From CAWAHD01 sp963781785 (lineage in GTDB: Bacteria > Planctomycetota > Planctomycetia > Isosphaerales > Isosphaeraceae): a stretch of 64,000 nt of DNA. This document shows, in pieces, positions 31,977 through 40,069 of the stretch. The notes under the pieces were generated by a model, which was not told the DNA's origin, ran no database searches, and saw only the letters and a program-made list of their open reading frames with translations. Each line of letters starts with the position of its first letter. The stretch's first letter is position 1. Location of the stretch: contig CAWAHD010000005.1 of assembly GCA_963781785.1 (NCBI GenBank), forward strand, positions 2,790,001 to 2,854,000, read 5' to 3'. Both the position numbers and the translations under genes were made by a program.

Positions 31977-33244
31977 ATGTCTTTTTACTGGCTTCTGATC
32001 GGCGCGCTTGCGCTCTTGAACCTGGGGGTCCTTCCCTATTTTCTGTTTCTCCTGGCGACTTCGGTATCAGCGCTCTTCTCACGGCGAAAGCAGCGCACGA
32101 CGGGGCAGCACGGCTCGCGATTCTTGATCGTCATTCCGGCTCACGATGAGGAGGCCGTGATCGCGGCCTCCGTGCGAAGCTGCTCGCGTGCGAACTATCC
32201 GCCGTCATTGTTCAGCGTTCTGGTGATCGCCGACAATTGCTCCGATCAGACGGCCACGGTGGCCGAGGCCGCCGGCGCTCGCGTGGTGGAGCGGTTTGAT
32301 GCTGTTCAGAAAAGCAAAGGGTATGCACTGGAGTTTCTGATCGAGAGCCTGAAGCGGTCTGGCGAGCTTGCGCCTATGATGCCCTGGTGATCATCGACGC
32401 CGACACGACCATCGACCCCGATCTGCTGCGGTCGTTCGACGCGGGCCTCGAACGAGGGTGCGACTGGATCCAGGCGTACTACACCGTCGCCAATCCCGAT
32501 CAATCGTGGCGTACTCAGCTCCTCAAGTACGCATTCAGCCTGCAAAACGGCGTCTTGCTGCTCGGTCAGAAGGGCCTGGGCGGCTGCGCGTCGCTCAAGG
32601 GCAACGGGATGTGCTTCTCGGTCAGGGGCCTTCACCGGGTACCCTGGAAATGCTATGGATTGGTCGAAGACATGGAGTATTCCTGGACCCTGCGCATCGC
32701 CGGGGAAAAGATCGCGTTTGACCCGGACGTATCGGTTTACGGGACGATGGTGAGCGCGGGGGGAAAGGCGGCCGTGGAACAGCGGCGGCGGTGGGAGTTC
32801 GGCCGAAGTGGAGTCAGGCGGAAGTATCTCGGGCCGCTTCTGCATTCCGAGAAGCTGGGCATCTGGGAGAAGATTATTTCGGCCTGCGAGCTGACGATTC
32901 CTCCACTGGGTGGCCTCATTCTCCTGTACGGCTTCCTGATGACGTGCGATCTGGCAGCGCTCTTCTTCCGGGGATTCGACGACAGTCCGATCGTGGGCGG
33001 CTTCCTGGCCGCCTGCGGCGTGCTGATGACCCTGGCACTCGGCGCATACGCCTTTTGCCCGTTCATCGCGATGCGCCTGCACGGACGATACCTCGTGTCC
33101 CTCTTGTTCTTTCCCGTTTACGTGGGGTGGAAGTTGCTGGTTTCGTCCAAGGGCCGGCCCGACAAGTGGGTTCGTACCCCGAGGGAAGACACGCATCGCG
33201 ACACGTCCGCGGAATGCGAGGACAAGGCAAGGGCGGCGAGGTGA
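31977..33244 (+). CDS. glycosyltransferase family 2 membrane protein (frameshifted)
   Basis: About 422 residues when restored. N-terminal transmembrane helix, GT-A domain with IVIPAHDEEAVI and the metal-binding IDADT, a QRRRWEFGR-type acceptor motif, and two to three C-terminal helices. The frame breaks near 32371, where CCC has apparently become CC; restoring one C gives LAPYDALVIIDADT. ATG 31977 has GGAG about 9 bases upstream. It is a membrane-bound processive or transfer glycosyltransferase, probably for exopolysaccharide or cell-surface glycans. The exact substrate cannot be read from the sequence. Confidence 0.82.
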
Positions 33245-33404
33245 CGCACCACCGACGGAATCCTGGACCCGCAGCCGGGTTGCGGGTGCCGGCAGCGACT
33301 TCTACGAAATTCGGCGCGGATCTGTTAATCTATGCGGTCGATCGTGAATTCACCTGGACCGATTCGCGATCGTGATTTCACCGTTTTGCGAGAGGAGGTC
33401 AGTC

Positions 33405-34410
33405 GTGGCGTTGCGTGTTGGTATCAATGGGTTTGGGCGGATTGGGCGGCTTGTGTTTCGCGTACTGGCCGAACGACCTTCAAATTTTGACGTTGTGGCA
33501 ATCAATGACCTGTCGGATCCCAAGCACCTGGCGCTCTTGCTCAAGTATGACAGTGTGCAGGGGCGGTTCAAGGGAACCGTCGAGGCGCGCGAGCAGAGTA
33601 TCGTGGTGAACGGCAAGGAGATTCCGATCACCAAGGAGAAGGACCCGGGGGCTTTGCCATGGAAGCGGCTGAACTGCCAGATCGCCCTGGAATCGACCGG
33701 CCGATTCACGGATCGGGCCAGCCTCCAGAAGCACATCGACGCGGGGGCCGAGCGGGTTGTCCTGAGCGCCACCGGCGAAGGATGATCTCGACGCCACGAT
33801 CGTGCTCGGGGTGAACGACCGCATCTTGAACAAGAACCACCGCATCATCTCCAACGCGTCGTGTACGACCAATTGCCTGGCACCGATGGCGAAGGTGCTG
33901 CACGAGGCGTTCGGGATCGAGAAGGGATTGATGACCACAATCCACGCGTACACCAACGACCAGAGGGTCGCCGACCAGATCCACGACGACGCGTATCGTG
34001 CTCGTGCAGCCGCGGTGAACATCATCCCCACCAAGACGGGCGCGGCCAAGGCGGTCGGCGAGGTGATTCCGGAATTGAAAGGGAAGCTGACGGGCTTCTC
34101 GCTGCGCGTGCCGGTGCCGGTGGGCTCCGTGACCGACTTGACCGCCGTGCTCAAATCGCCCGCCTCGCGCGACGAGGTTAATGCCGCCATGAAGACCGCC
34201 GCGGCCGGCCCGCTCAAGAACATCCTGGAATATTGCACGGATCCGATCGTTTCCAGCGACATCATCGGCAATCCCCATTCCTGTATCTTCGTCCCCGACC
34301 AGACCCTGGTGATCGAGGGCAACCTGGTCAAGGTGGTCGGCTGGTACGACAACGAGTGGGGCTATTCGAACCGGACGGCTGAGCTGATCACGAAATTGGC
34401 TTCCGTTTGA
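33405..34410 (+). CDS. gap: glyceraldehyde-3-phosphate dehydrogenase (frameshifted)
   Basis: About 335 residues when restored, the normal length. NAD-binding INGFGRIGRL, catalytic cysteine in NASCTTNCLAP, TIHAYTNDQ and the C-terminal WYDNEWGYSNR are all present. An extra A near 33771 breaks the frame; removing it gives SAPAKDDLDATIV. GTG 33405 has a strong AGGAGG 6 bases upstream. It is followed by pgk, the common glycolytic gap-pgk order. Because the enzyme is central and all catalytic parts are intact on both sides, an assembly error is the best explanation for the shift. Confidence 0.92.
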
Positions 34411-34511
34411 GTGAGTGGCCGGGGTGCGAGCCGTTTCTGGTACCAAGGACCAGGATCGGCGCTCCTGGCCAGTTCGTGTTTGGCGGGCCGGTCGACCCGC
34501 AGGGAGATCCC

Positions 34512-35712
34512 ATGTCCAAGCAGACCGTGCGAGACCTTGACGTGGCCGGCCGGAAGGTGCTGGTGCGCGTCGATTTCAACGTTCCTCAGTTGCCCGACGG
34601 TGCGGTGGCCGACGACCGGCGGAATCCGGAGCGCGCTGCCGACCTTGAGAGCCATCCTCGACCGCGGCGGCAGCGTGATCCTGGTAAGTCATCTGGGGCG
34701 GCCGACGGGTGATGCCGCCTCGGACGCTGCGTTCCGGATGGACAAGGTAGCCGCTCGCCTGGAGGACTTGATCGGCCGGACGGTCGTGACAGCCGGCGAT
34801 ACGGTCGGGCCCCAAGCCCAGGCAGCGTGCAAGGACCTTCGGCCGGGTGGCATTGTGATTCTCGAGAACGTGCGGTTCAATCCGGGTGAAAAGAAGGGCG
34901 ACGTCGAATTCGCCAAGCGGCTGGCGGCGCTGGCGGATTGCTACGTGAACGATGCTTTCGGCACGTGCCATCGCGACGAAGCCTCGATGGTCGCGGTCCC
35001 CGAGCAGTTTGATCCGGGCCGCCGCGCCATCGGTTTCCTCGTCGAGAAGGAGCTGTCGATCCTGGACACTCTGATGGCTGCTCCCAAGCACCCGTATGTC
35101 GCCGTGATGGGGGGAGCCAAGGTCTCAGACAAGATCGGAGTGATCCAGAACTTGATCAAGAAGGTCGACCGGCTCCTGGTGGGCGGGGCCATGACCTATA
35201 CGTTTCTCAAGGCGCAAGGCAATGAAACCGGGTCGAGCAAGGTCGAAGCCGACAAGCTCGAGGTGGCCCGCCAGCTCCTGGAGATGGCCGGTGACAAGCT
35301 CGTCCTGCCCAGCGATCACCTGGTGGCCAGGAAGCCCGAGGCCGGCGCAGAGACGATGGTCGTGACGGGCTCAACCATTCCGACCGGCTGGTTCGGCATG
35401 GACATCGGGCCGGCCACAATTGCCTCTTACACCTCGATCATCAAGCAGGCCGGCACGGTCATCTGGAACGGCCCGATGGGGAAATTTGAGGTGCCCGCCT
35501 TCGCGGCAGGGACCCAGGGGATCGCCGAAGCCCTCGCCAGCTCGCCGGCCGTCACGGTCGTGGGCGGCGGCGAGTCGGCCGAGGCGATCGAGAAGTTCGG
35601 GCTGGCCGACCGCGTCACCCATGTCTCAACCGGCGGCGGTGCATTTCTCGAATCGCTCGAGGGCAAGTCGTTCAATTCCCTCAAGGTCATCCCGGACAGG
35701 GTCGCGCCCTAG
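34512..35712 (+). CDS. pgk: phosphoglycerate kinase (frameshifted near the N-terminus)
   Basis: About 400 residues when restored. LVRVDFNVP, ILVSHLGRP, ENVRF, the VMGGAKVSDKI segment, WNGPMGKFE and the GGGESAEAIEKFG nucleotide loop identify the enzyme. An extra A near 34623 separates the first 37 codons from the rest; without it the text reads DDRRIRSALPTLRAIL. ATG 34512 follows GGGAGA. It pairs with gap 100 bp upstream. Its stop codon shares a CTAG with the stop of the convergent lipoprotein gene. Confidence 0.92.
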
Positions 35713-36050
35713 TACTTCGGTTCTACCGGTGTACCGACGATGATCTGCTTGACCTCGCCGTACAGGCCGACCGGGACGCCCACAAACGTGGCCGCCGCTG
35801 CCTTCACGACCTTGTTGTCGCCGGAAGTGTCCCAATAATCGCGCGGTTTCGAGAACATCGGGTGCCGATCGACGAACGTCACATTCCGGGGGGGCGCCGT
35901 CGTGATCTTCGTTCCGTCGCCGTCAACCGTGCTCGACAAACTCGGCTCGGGTGTGATCACCGTGCGCGGTGCTCCCGCGCTCTGGCAGCCCGAGCTCACG
36001 CCATAACCTGTGAGAAGCGCCGCGAGTGCAAGCAATCGATATCCACGCAT
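35709..36050 (-). CDS. small predicted lipoprotein
   Basis: 113 residues. Signal peptide with lipobox GVSSGC, so probably lipid-anchored and exported. The mature part has no recognised domain and ends in a short conserved-looking VGLYGEVKQIIVGTP segment. ATG 36050 is preceded directly by GGAGGGGAGG. Stop codons of this gene and pgk overlap. Function unknown. Confidence 0.75.
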   Translation of the reverse strand: MRGYRLLALAALLTGYGVSSGCQSAGAPRTVITPEPSLSSTVDGDGTKITTAPPRNVTFVDRHPMFSKPRDYWDTSGDNKVVKAAAATFVGVPVGLYGEVKQIIVGTPVEPKY

Positions 36051-36156
36051 CCTCCCCTCCCGCCTCCTGTTCAGAAGCGCAGCCGGCTGGGGCCGGCTGC
36101 CAATTGCCCTTTCTCGACAAACAAACATACCTGACGAAGTGGGAGGAGAAGGGCAA

Positions 36157-36759
36157 TTACCGGCGCATGGGAAGTCCGAAGGTAACGCACCAATAGCGTT
36201 TCCCGTCTTCAGCGGTTGCGTAAGCGACGCCGATCTGGGAAAAACTGCCGAGGATGTTTCGTTTGTGATGGGGACTTTCCATCCACCCCTTCATCAATCG
36301 ATCGACCGAAAACCGGCCAGCGGCGATGTTCTCGCCGGCTCGACGGTACCGATATCCCTCCGCAGTGATCCGATCGAACGCGCTCTTACCGTCTTTGCCG
36401 GTATGCGTCATCTGCTTGCGAGCGGCCATGTCCTTGGCGTGCAGCATAGCGGCTGCCTGGAGCTTGCGGCTAACGGCCAGCGCCGGGAGCTTGGCATCGG
36501 CGCGGATGCGATTATGGGCTCTGATGACCGCCTCCACTGCGGTCTTCGGGTCGAACTCGGCCTGCTTTGGGGTGCCGGAAGCCAACCCGGACTGAGTCGA
36601 TAAGCTGGTATGATCCTGCCACGTGGAACCCGCCGTGCGGGCGCCGAGCAGCGCGATCGCGATGCTGGCCGCGCTGATGATGTGGCTCGCTTGCAGCGGG
36701 ATGAAACGGACACGAAGCCGGGAACAATCCCCGCGTTTCTTGACCAGTTTGAAGAGCAT
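36157..36759 (-). CDS. secreted CAP-domain protein (SCP/YkwD type)
   Basis: 200 residues. Hydrophobic N-terminal segment at about residues 22-42 (signal peptide or anchor), then a CAP domain: HNRIRADAKLPAL, HAKDMAAR, THTGKDGKSAFDRI, AGENIAAG, WMESPHHKRNIL. Conserved His and Glu residues of the family are present. Bacterial members are extracellular and of unclear biochemical role. It lies upstream of the small lipoprotein on the same strand, with about 100 bp between them. Confidence 0.85.
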   Translation of the reverse strand: MLFKLVKKRGDCSRLRVRFIPLQASHIISAASIAIALLGARTAGSTWQDHTSLSTQSGLASGTPKQAEFDPKTAVEAVIRAHNRIRADAKLPALAVSRKLQAAAMLHAKDMAARKQMTHTGKDGKSAFDRITAEGYRYRRAGENIAAGRFSVDRLMKGWMESPHHKRNILGSFSQIGVAYATAEDGKRYWCVTFGLPMRR

Positions 36760-36916
36760 CACAAGATTCCAGGCGTGCCGCCGAGCTGGGTCTCATGGTT
36801 ATTCCATCCTATCACTCCCCTGCAAGAATGGTACAGAACGGGTTCGTGTTGATCCGGGGGCGTTGCGCGGCTAGATTGGAGCCCGTGATCTTGCTCACTC
36901 TATTGAGGTCTGGTCG

Positions 36917-37498
36917 ATGCTCACTGCAATTGTGCTGACTGTGCTGGCCGTTCTGTTCCGGCTGGCTTCTCCGATCTTGCACACCTGGAACTTCGTGCCG
37001 ATGGGTGCGGTGGCACTGTATGCGGGGGCTCGGCTGCCTCGGCGGTGGGCGTGGGTGGTACCGGTAGTGGCTTTTGTTGTGTCGGATTTCGCGCTTGACT
37101 ACGGCACCGCCAGACCGATCTTCGACCTGACGCGAATGACCGTTTACGCCACGATCGGCATCACGACCCTGCTGGGCCTGTTTGCGAGAGGGGGCAAGAG
37201 CAGCGTCTGGCGGCTGCCGTTCCTGTCGCTGAGTGGTTCGACGCTCTTCTTCCTCACAACGAACCTGTCGACCTGGGCCCAGGGGACTGCGTCGTATCCG
37301 ATGACTCTCGCCGGCCTGGTCGCGTGCTATGTGGCGGGAATCCCGTTCTATTTGCGGGCGATCCTGGCGGACCTTGTCGGTACGGGCCTGCTGTTCGGGC
37401 TGGGGCCTGCGACCGCGCGGGCGTTTCAGCGCCTGGCGCTCTCAAGGTCTGGGCGCTCGGGCGCGATCGCGGTCTCGGAATCATCGCAGGCCGCTTGA
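36917..37498 (+). CDS. DUF6580-type integral membrane protein
   Basis: 193 residues with five to six transmembrane helices and the conserved N-terminal NFVPMGAVALYAGARL followed by SDFALDYG. These features fit a family resembling the substrate-binding S components of ECF transporters. GAGG lies 8 bases before ATG 36917. The ligand is unknown, and no energising module is nearby. Confidence 0.75.
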   Translation: MLTAIVLTVLAVLFRLASPILHTWNFVPMGAVALYAGARLPRRWAWVVPVVAFVVSDFALDYGTARPIFDLTRMTVYATIGITTLLGLFARGGKSSVWRLPFLSLSGSTLFFLTTNLSTWAQGTASYPMTLAGLVACYVAGIPFYLRAILADLVGTGLLFGLGPATARAFQRLALSRSGRSGAIAVSESSQAA

Positions 37499-37559
37499 GG
37501 CCGTCGCGCAGCGACTCTCGCCGCGACCCCAAGGCGCGGGCAGGCGCCGATTTCGCATA

Positions 37560-37603
37560 CCTCGCCCCATCGGGGAGAGGTCGGCCGAAGGCCGGGTGAG
37601 GGG
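37560..37603. repeat. REP-like palindromic intergenic repeat
   Basis: CTCGCCCC, GGGGAGAGG, TCGGCCGAAGGCCGGGTGAGGGG: the familiar G/C-rich palindromic repeat dispersed in many bacterial genomes. It lies in the gap between the DUF6580 and mfnB genes and may terminate transcription. Confidence 0.6.
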
Positions 37604-37723
37604 GCTGCCCGCAATGGCCGCGCAAGTGCGTCCAGAAGCCTGTGGCGAACTGCGAAGAATCTCTCTATTCTGACGCACTCGAGTCGATCCGTCGGACCGT
37701 CGCTTCCTGTTGAGCGTCACGCA

Positions 37724-38440
37724 TTGGCAAAACTGCTGGTGAGCGTTCGATCGCCCGTTGAGGCGCGCTCCGCGGTGGCGGGAGGCGCGGCGATCATCGA
37801 CGTCAAGGAGCCGTCTCACGGCTCGCTGGGACGGGCGAGCTGTGCTGTGTGGCGCGAAGTGCGCGACGCCGTGCCGGCGTCCGTGCCGGTGAGCGTGGCT
37901 CTCGGCGAGATCAGCGAGTGGGCCGGTGCGGGGCCGGCGGACTTGACGCATGGGCCCTGGCCGGGAGTCGGATTCTTCAAGCTCGGCCTGTCGGGCGCCG
38001 CAACCGACTGGTTCGACCGCTGGAGAGCCATTCGGAGCCAGATTGGTGAGCCGCAGCCGGCGGGAACCGGCTGGGTCGCCGTCGTATATGTCGACTGGGA
38101 ACAGGCGGGCTCTCCGCACCCGGACGTGATTCTCGAGCGAGCCCTGGAGCTCGACGAATGCCGTGGCGTTTTATTTGATACCTGGGCCAAATCTCACGGC
38201 GCAATGATTGACGAGACGTGGGCGCGCCGTGTATCTGTTGTGCGCAAGTCGGGGCGGCTCGTCGCGCTGGCCGGCTCACTCGATTCCCAGGCGATCGCGC
38301 GGCTGGCGACGCTCGATCCCGACTACTTCGCGGTGAGAGGCGCGGCCTGCCTGAACGGGGATCGCCTTTCCACGATTGATTGTGAGCGGGTCGCCCGCCT
38401 GGTCGCGGCGGCACAAGGTTCCGCCGGGTCATGCGGCTAG
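37724..38440 (+). CDS. mfnB: (5-formylfuran-3-yl)methyl phosphate synthase (MfnB family)
   Basis: 238 residues, the normal length. The TIM-barrel aldolase-like enzyme makes the furan precursor of methanofuran/methylofuran from glyceraldehyde 3-phosphate. The catalytic lysine motif IIDVKEPSHGSLG and the second lysine in FFKLGLSG are present. The start is TTG 37724. Planctomycetes are known to carry methanopterin/methylofuran-linked C1 genes, so the family is expected here, but no other C1 gene is in this window. Its substrate producer gap/pgk lies 2 kb upstream, probably by chance. Confidence 0.85.
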   Translation: MAKLLVSVRSPVEARSAVAGGAAIIDVKEPSHGSLGRASCAVWREVRDAVPASVPVSVALGEISEWAGAGPADLTHGPWPGVGFFKLGLSGAATDWFDRWRAIRSQIGEPQPAGTGWVAVVYVDWEQAGSPHPDVILERALELDECRGVLFDTWAKSHGAMIDETWARRVSVVRKSGRLVALAGSLDSQAIARLATLDPDYFAVRGAACLNGDRLSTIDCERVARLVAAAQGSAGSCG

Positions 38441-38681
38441 GGATCGTTAAGGGACCGGGACCCAGTCCTTGACCGATGTGACAAACTAGCGACCTGCAGG
38501 ATCGTGCCATGCGGAACGCACCTCAAAGCGGATGACGCTCAGATTCCGTCCTGGGCACGCGAATTCCGTCCCCGTTCTGGGCAAACTCGTCGCGTCCCGG
38601 TCTCCCGTAGAATCGTCGAAGTGATGTAGGGAGCCCTTTCCATCAAGATAACAAAATGTCAATAATTCCAAAACGATTCAC

Positions 38682-38709
38682 TTGCTATTTCCGCTCAAAT
38701 TGTTACAAT
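38682..38709 (+). promoter_or_regulatory. candidate sigma-70 promoter of a structured RNA
   Basis: TTGCTA at 38682-38687 and TACAAT at 38704-38709 with a 16-bp spacer, in a locally AT-rich patch. Transcription would start near 38716. Confidence 0.5.
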
Positions 38710-38715
38710 GCGAGC

Positions 38716-38878
38716 GAAGGACAAGCCGATGTCGAAAGGCAGTCGGCTCCGATGAAAATCTGAGTAGACGTCGTCGGATGACTAGACTAAGGGCAACCCG
38801 GCATCGCCGGGGGGCTCGTTGCCGAGTAAGCCGGCGTGGTCGAATGCCTGAAGGTGTTCGACCACGCCGGTTTTTTTT
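38716..38878 (+). ncRNA. candidate structured non-coding RNA or leader
   Basis: A stretch of about 163 bases lies between a good promoter and a strong intrinsic terminator and holds no plausible reading frame. Predicted helices: AGCCGA with TCGGCT (about 38724-38750); a GGCAAC/GTTGCC helix (38792-38797 with 38818-38823) enclosing CCGGC-ATC-GCCGG; then the terminator. The inner GCCGG arm could also pair with the 5' arm of the terminator, so a terminator/antiterminator switch ahead of the DUF3309 gene is possible. I do not recognise a known Rfam family. Confidence 0.5.
38831..38878 (+). terminator. strong Rho-independent terminator
   Basis: A perfect 14-bp stem (38831-38844 with 38857-38870) is followed by eight T. 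It ends the candidate RNA about 90 bp before the DUF3309 start. Confidence 0.9.
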
Positions 38879-38970
38879 GCGGATTCGACCCAACAATGGA
38901 TCGCTGCGGGGACCAGCCTCTCAATCTGACGCGTAAATGGGCATGAGGTTCGAGCACAGAGGAGTCAACC

Positions 38971-39135
38971 GTGGGTTTGATCTTGCTCATTGTCTTGGTC
39001 GTGCTGCTCGTGGGTGGCCTCCCGGCATGGCACTATAGCCGAAACTGGGGCTACGGTTCGAGCCGCGGGCTGGGACTAATGCGGGTTGTCGTGCTGGTTC
39101 TACTGGTCGTCGGGGCCATTCCCCGTGGTTTCTGA
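38971..39135 (+). CDS. DUF3309 small membrane protein
   Basis: 54 residues: two hydrophobic segments around a central HYSRNWGYGSS, the hallmark of the DUF3309 family (usual motif PxWxYSRxWGYGPSGG). GTG 38971 is preceded by GAGGAG 6 bases upstream. These tiny membrane proteins are common in environmental bacteria and often sit near stress genes; no function is known. First gene after the candidate RNA. Confidence 0.85.
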   Translation: MGLILLIVLVVLLVGGLPAWHYSRNWGYGSSRGLGLMRVVVLVLLVVGAIPRGF

Positions 39136-39150
39136 GAAAGGTGATGTTCC

Positions 39151-39591
39151 ATGAAGGTTTCAGTCGCTGGTTTAGTGGTGTTGATGGTGTGCGCCCTCGC
39201 CGGTTGCAATCAGGGCACGCCGGGCGGCCCGGGTGTTACCAATCCGCGGCACAATCAACCCGTGTACGGAGAATCTGACAACACGTTCAATCTGGGCGTG
39301 CCGCACATGTCGACCACGCTTCATCAGGGCGAGACGAAAGAGGCCGTGATCGGCATCGCTCGCGGCAAGAATTTCGACGGCGACGTCGAGCTCACTTTTG
39401 CCGAAGGCCCGAAGGGAGTAACTCTCGCTTCCGCCAACCCGATTATCAAGCACGGAGACACGGAAGCGAAGGTCTCACTCAAAGCCGCGGCCGACGCCTC
39501 ATTGGGTGAATTCACGATCAAGGTGACAGGTCACCCAACAACGGGAACCGCCGCCACGAGCGAGTTCAAGGTCACCGTGGCCAAGAAGTAG
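39151..39591 (+). CDS. predicted lipoprotein with beta-sandwich domain
   Basis: 146 residues. Lipobox LAGC after a short signal peptide, then a roughly 110-residue beta-rich domain (GDVELTFAEGPKGVTL ... GEFTIKVTGHP) resembling the putative binding or adhesion domains common in planctomycete exported proteins. It starts 16 bp after the DUF3309 gene, so they are probably co-transcribed. Specific role unknown. Confidence 0.8.
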   Translation: MKVSVAGLVVLMVCALAGCNQGTPGGPGVTNPRHNQPVYGESDNTFNLGVPHMSTTLHQGETKEAVIGIARGKNFDGDVELTFAEGPKGVTLASANPIIKHGDTEAKVSLKAAADASLGEFTIKVTGHPTTGTAATSEFKVTVAKK

Positions 39592-39738
39592 TTGGAAGTG
39601 CTGGCGCGGTGACTTGCCAAGGTCCGTGACCCAGATGATCCTCGCGTCTGGACCTCGGCCGTAATTTCGTGGCGACACTGTCGAATTGGCACCGACCCGC
39701 GTTGTCTTCAACACCGCTTCGAGAAAGGGAGCTGTCCC

Positions 39739-39909
39739 ATGCTTTACTGGGCAATCGTATTTGCGCTCCTCGCCATGGCGGCGGGCGTTCTCGGTTTTGG
39801 CGGTTTCGCCGGTAGTCTCGCGTTTCTCGCCAAAACGCTGTTGTTCATTTTCCTGGCTCTGGTCGTGATCTCGCTGCTCCTTGGACGGAGGCGGCGAATG
39901 GTTCTTTGA
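39739..39909 (+). CDS. DUF1328 small membrane protein (YtjA family)
   Basis: 56 residues. MLYWAIVFALLAM followed by GVLGFGGFAG and FIFLALVVISLLLG match the DUF1328 pattern of two helices. GGGAG lies 7 bases before the ATG. The family is widespread and often stress-induced; function unknown. Confidence 0.85.
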   Translation: MLYWAIVFALLAMAAGVLGFGGFAGSLAFLAKTLLFIFLALVVISLLLGRRRRMVL

Positions 39910-40034
39910 TTGATCTCGTCGCGCGGACCGGCGTGCCCATTGACAAGGGCTTCCAGAACGCGAAGGACGCCGTCAATCCTCCAGGACCTGGGGAAAAGGC
40001 GGGTCGAGAAGTCGACAAGGCCCTCAAACCCTGA
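39906..40034 (+). CDS. possible small ORF after DUF1328
   Basis: A 42-codon frame from TTG 39906, overlapping the DUF1328 stop, with a coding-like ending (GEKAGREVDKALKP) similar to the tails of small planctomycete stress proteins. No ribosome-binding site is evident. It could also be the displaced tail of another small gene. Confidence 0.3.
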   Translation: MIDLVARTGVPIDKGFQNAKDAVNPPGPGEKAGREVDKALKP

Positions 40035-40069
40035 GACTCGTCCATAGCTTGGAGGGGAAGGCGGTCATC

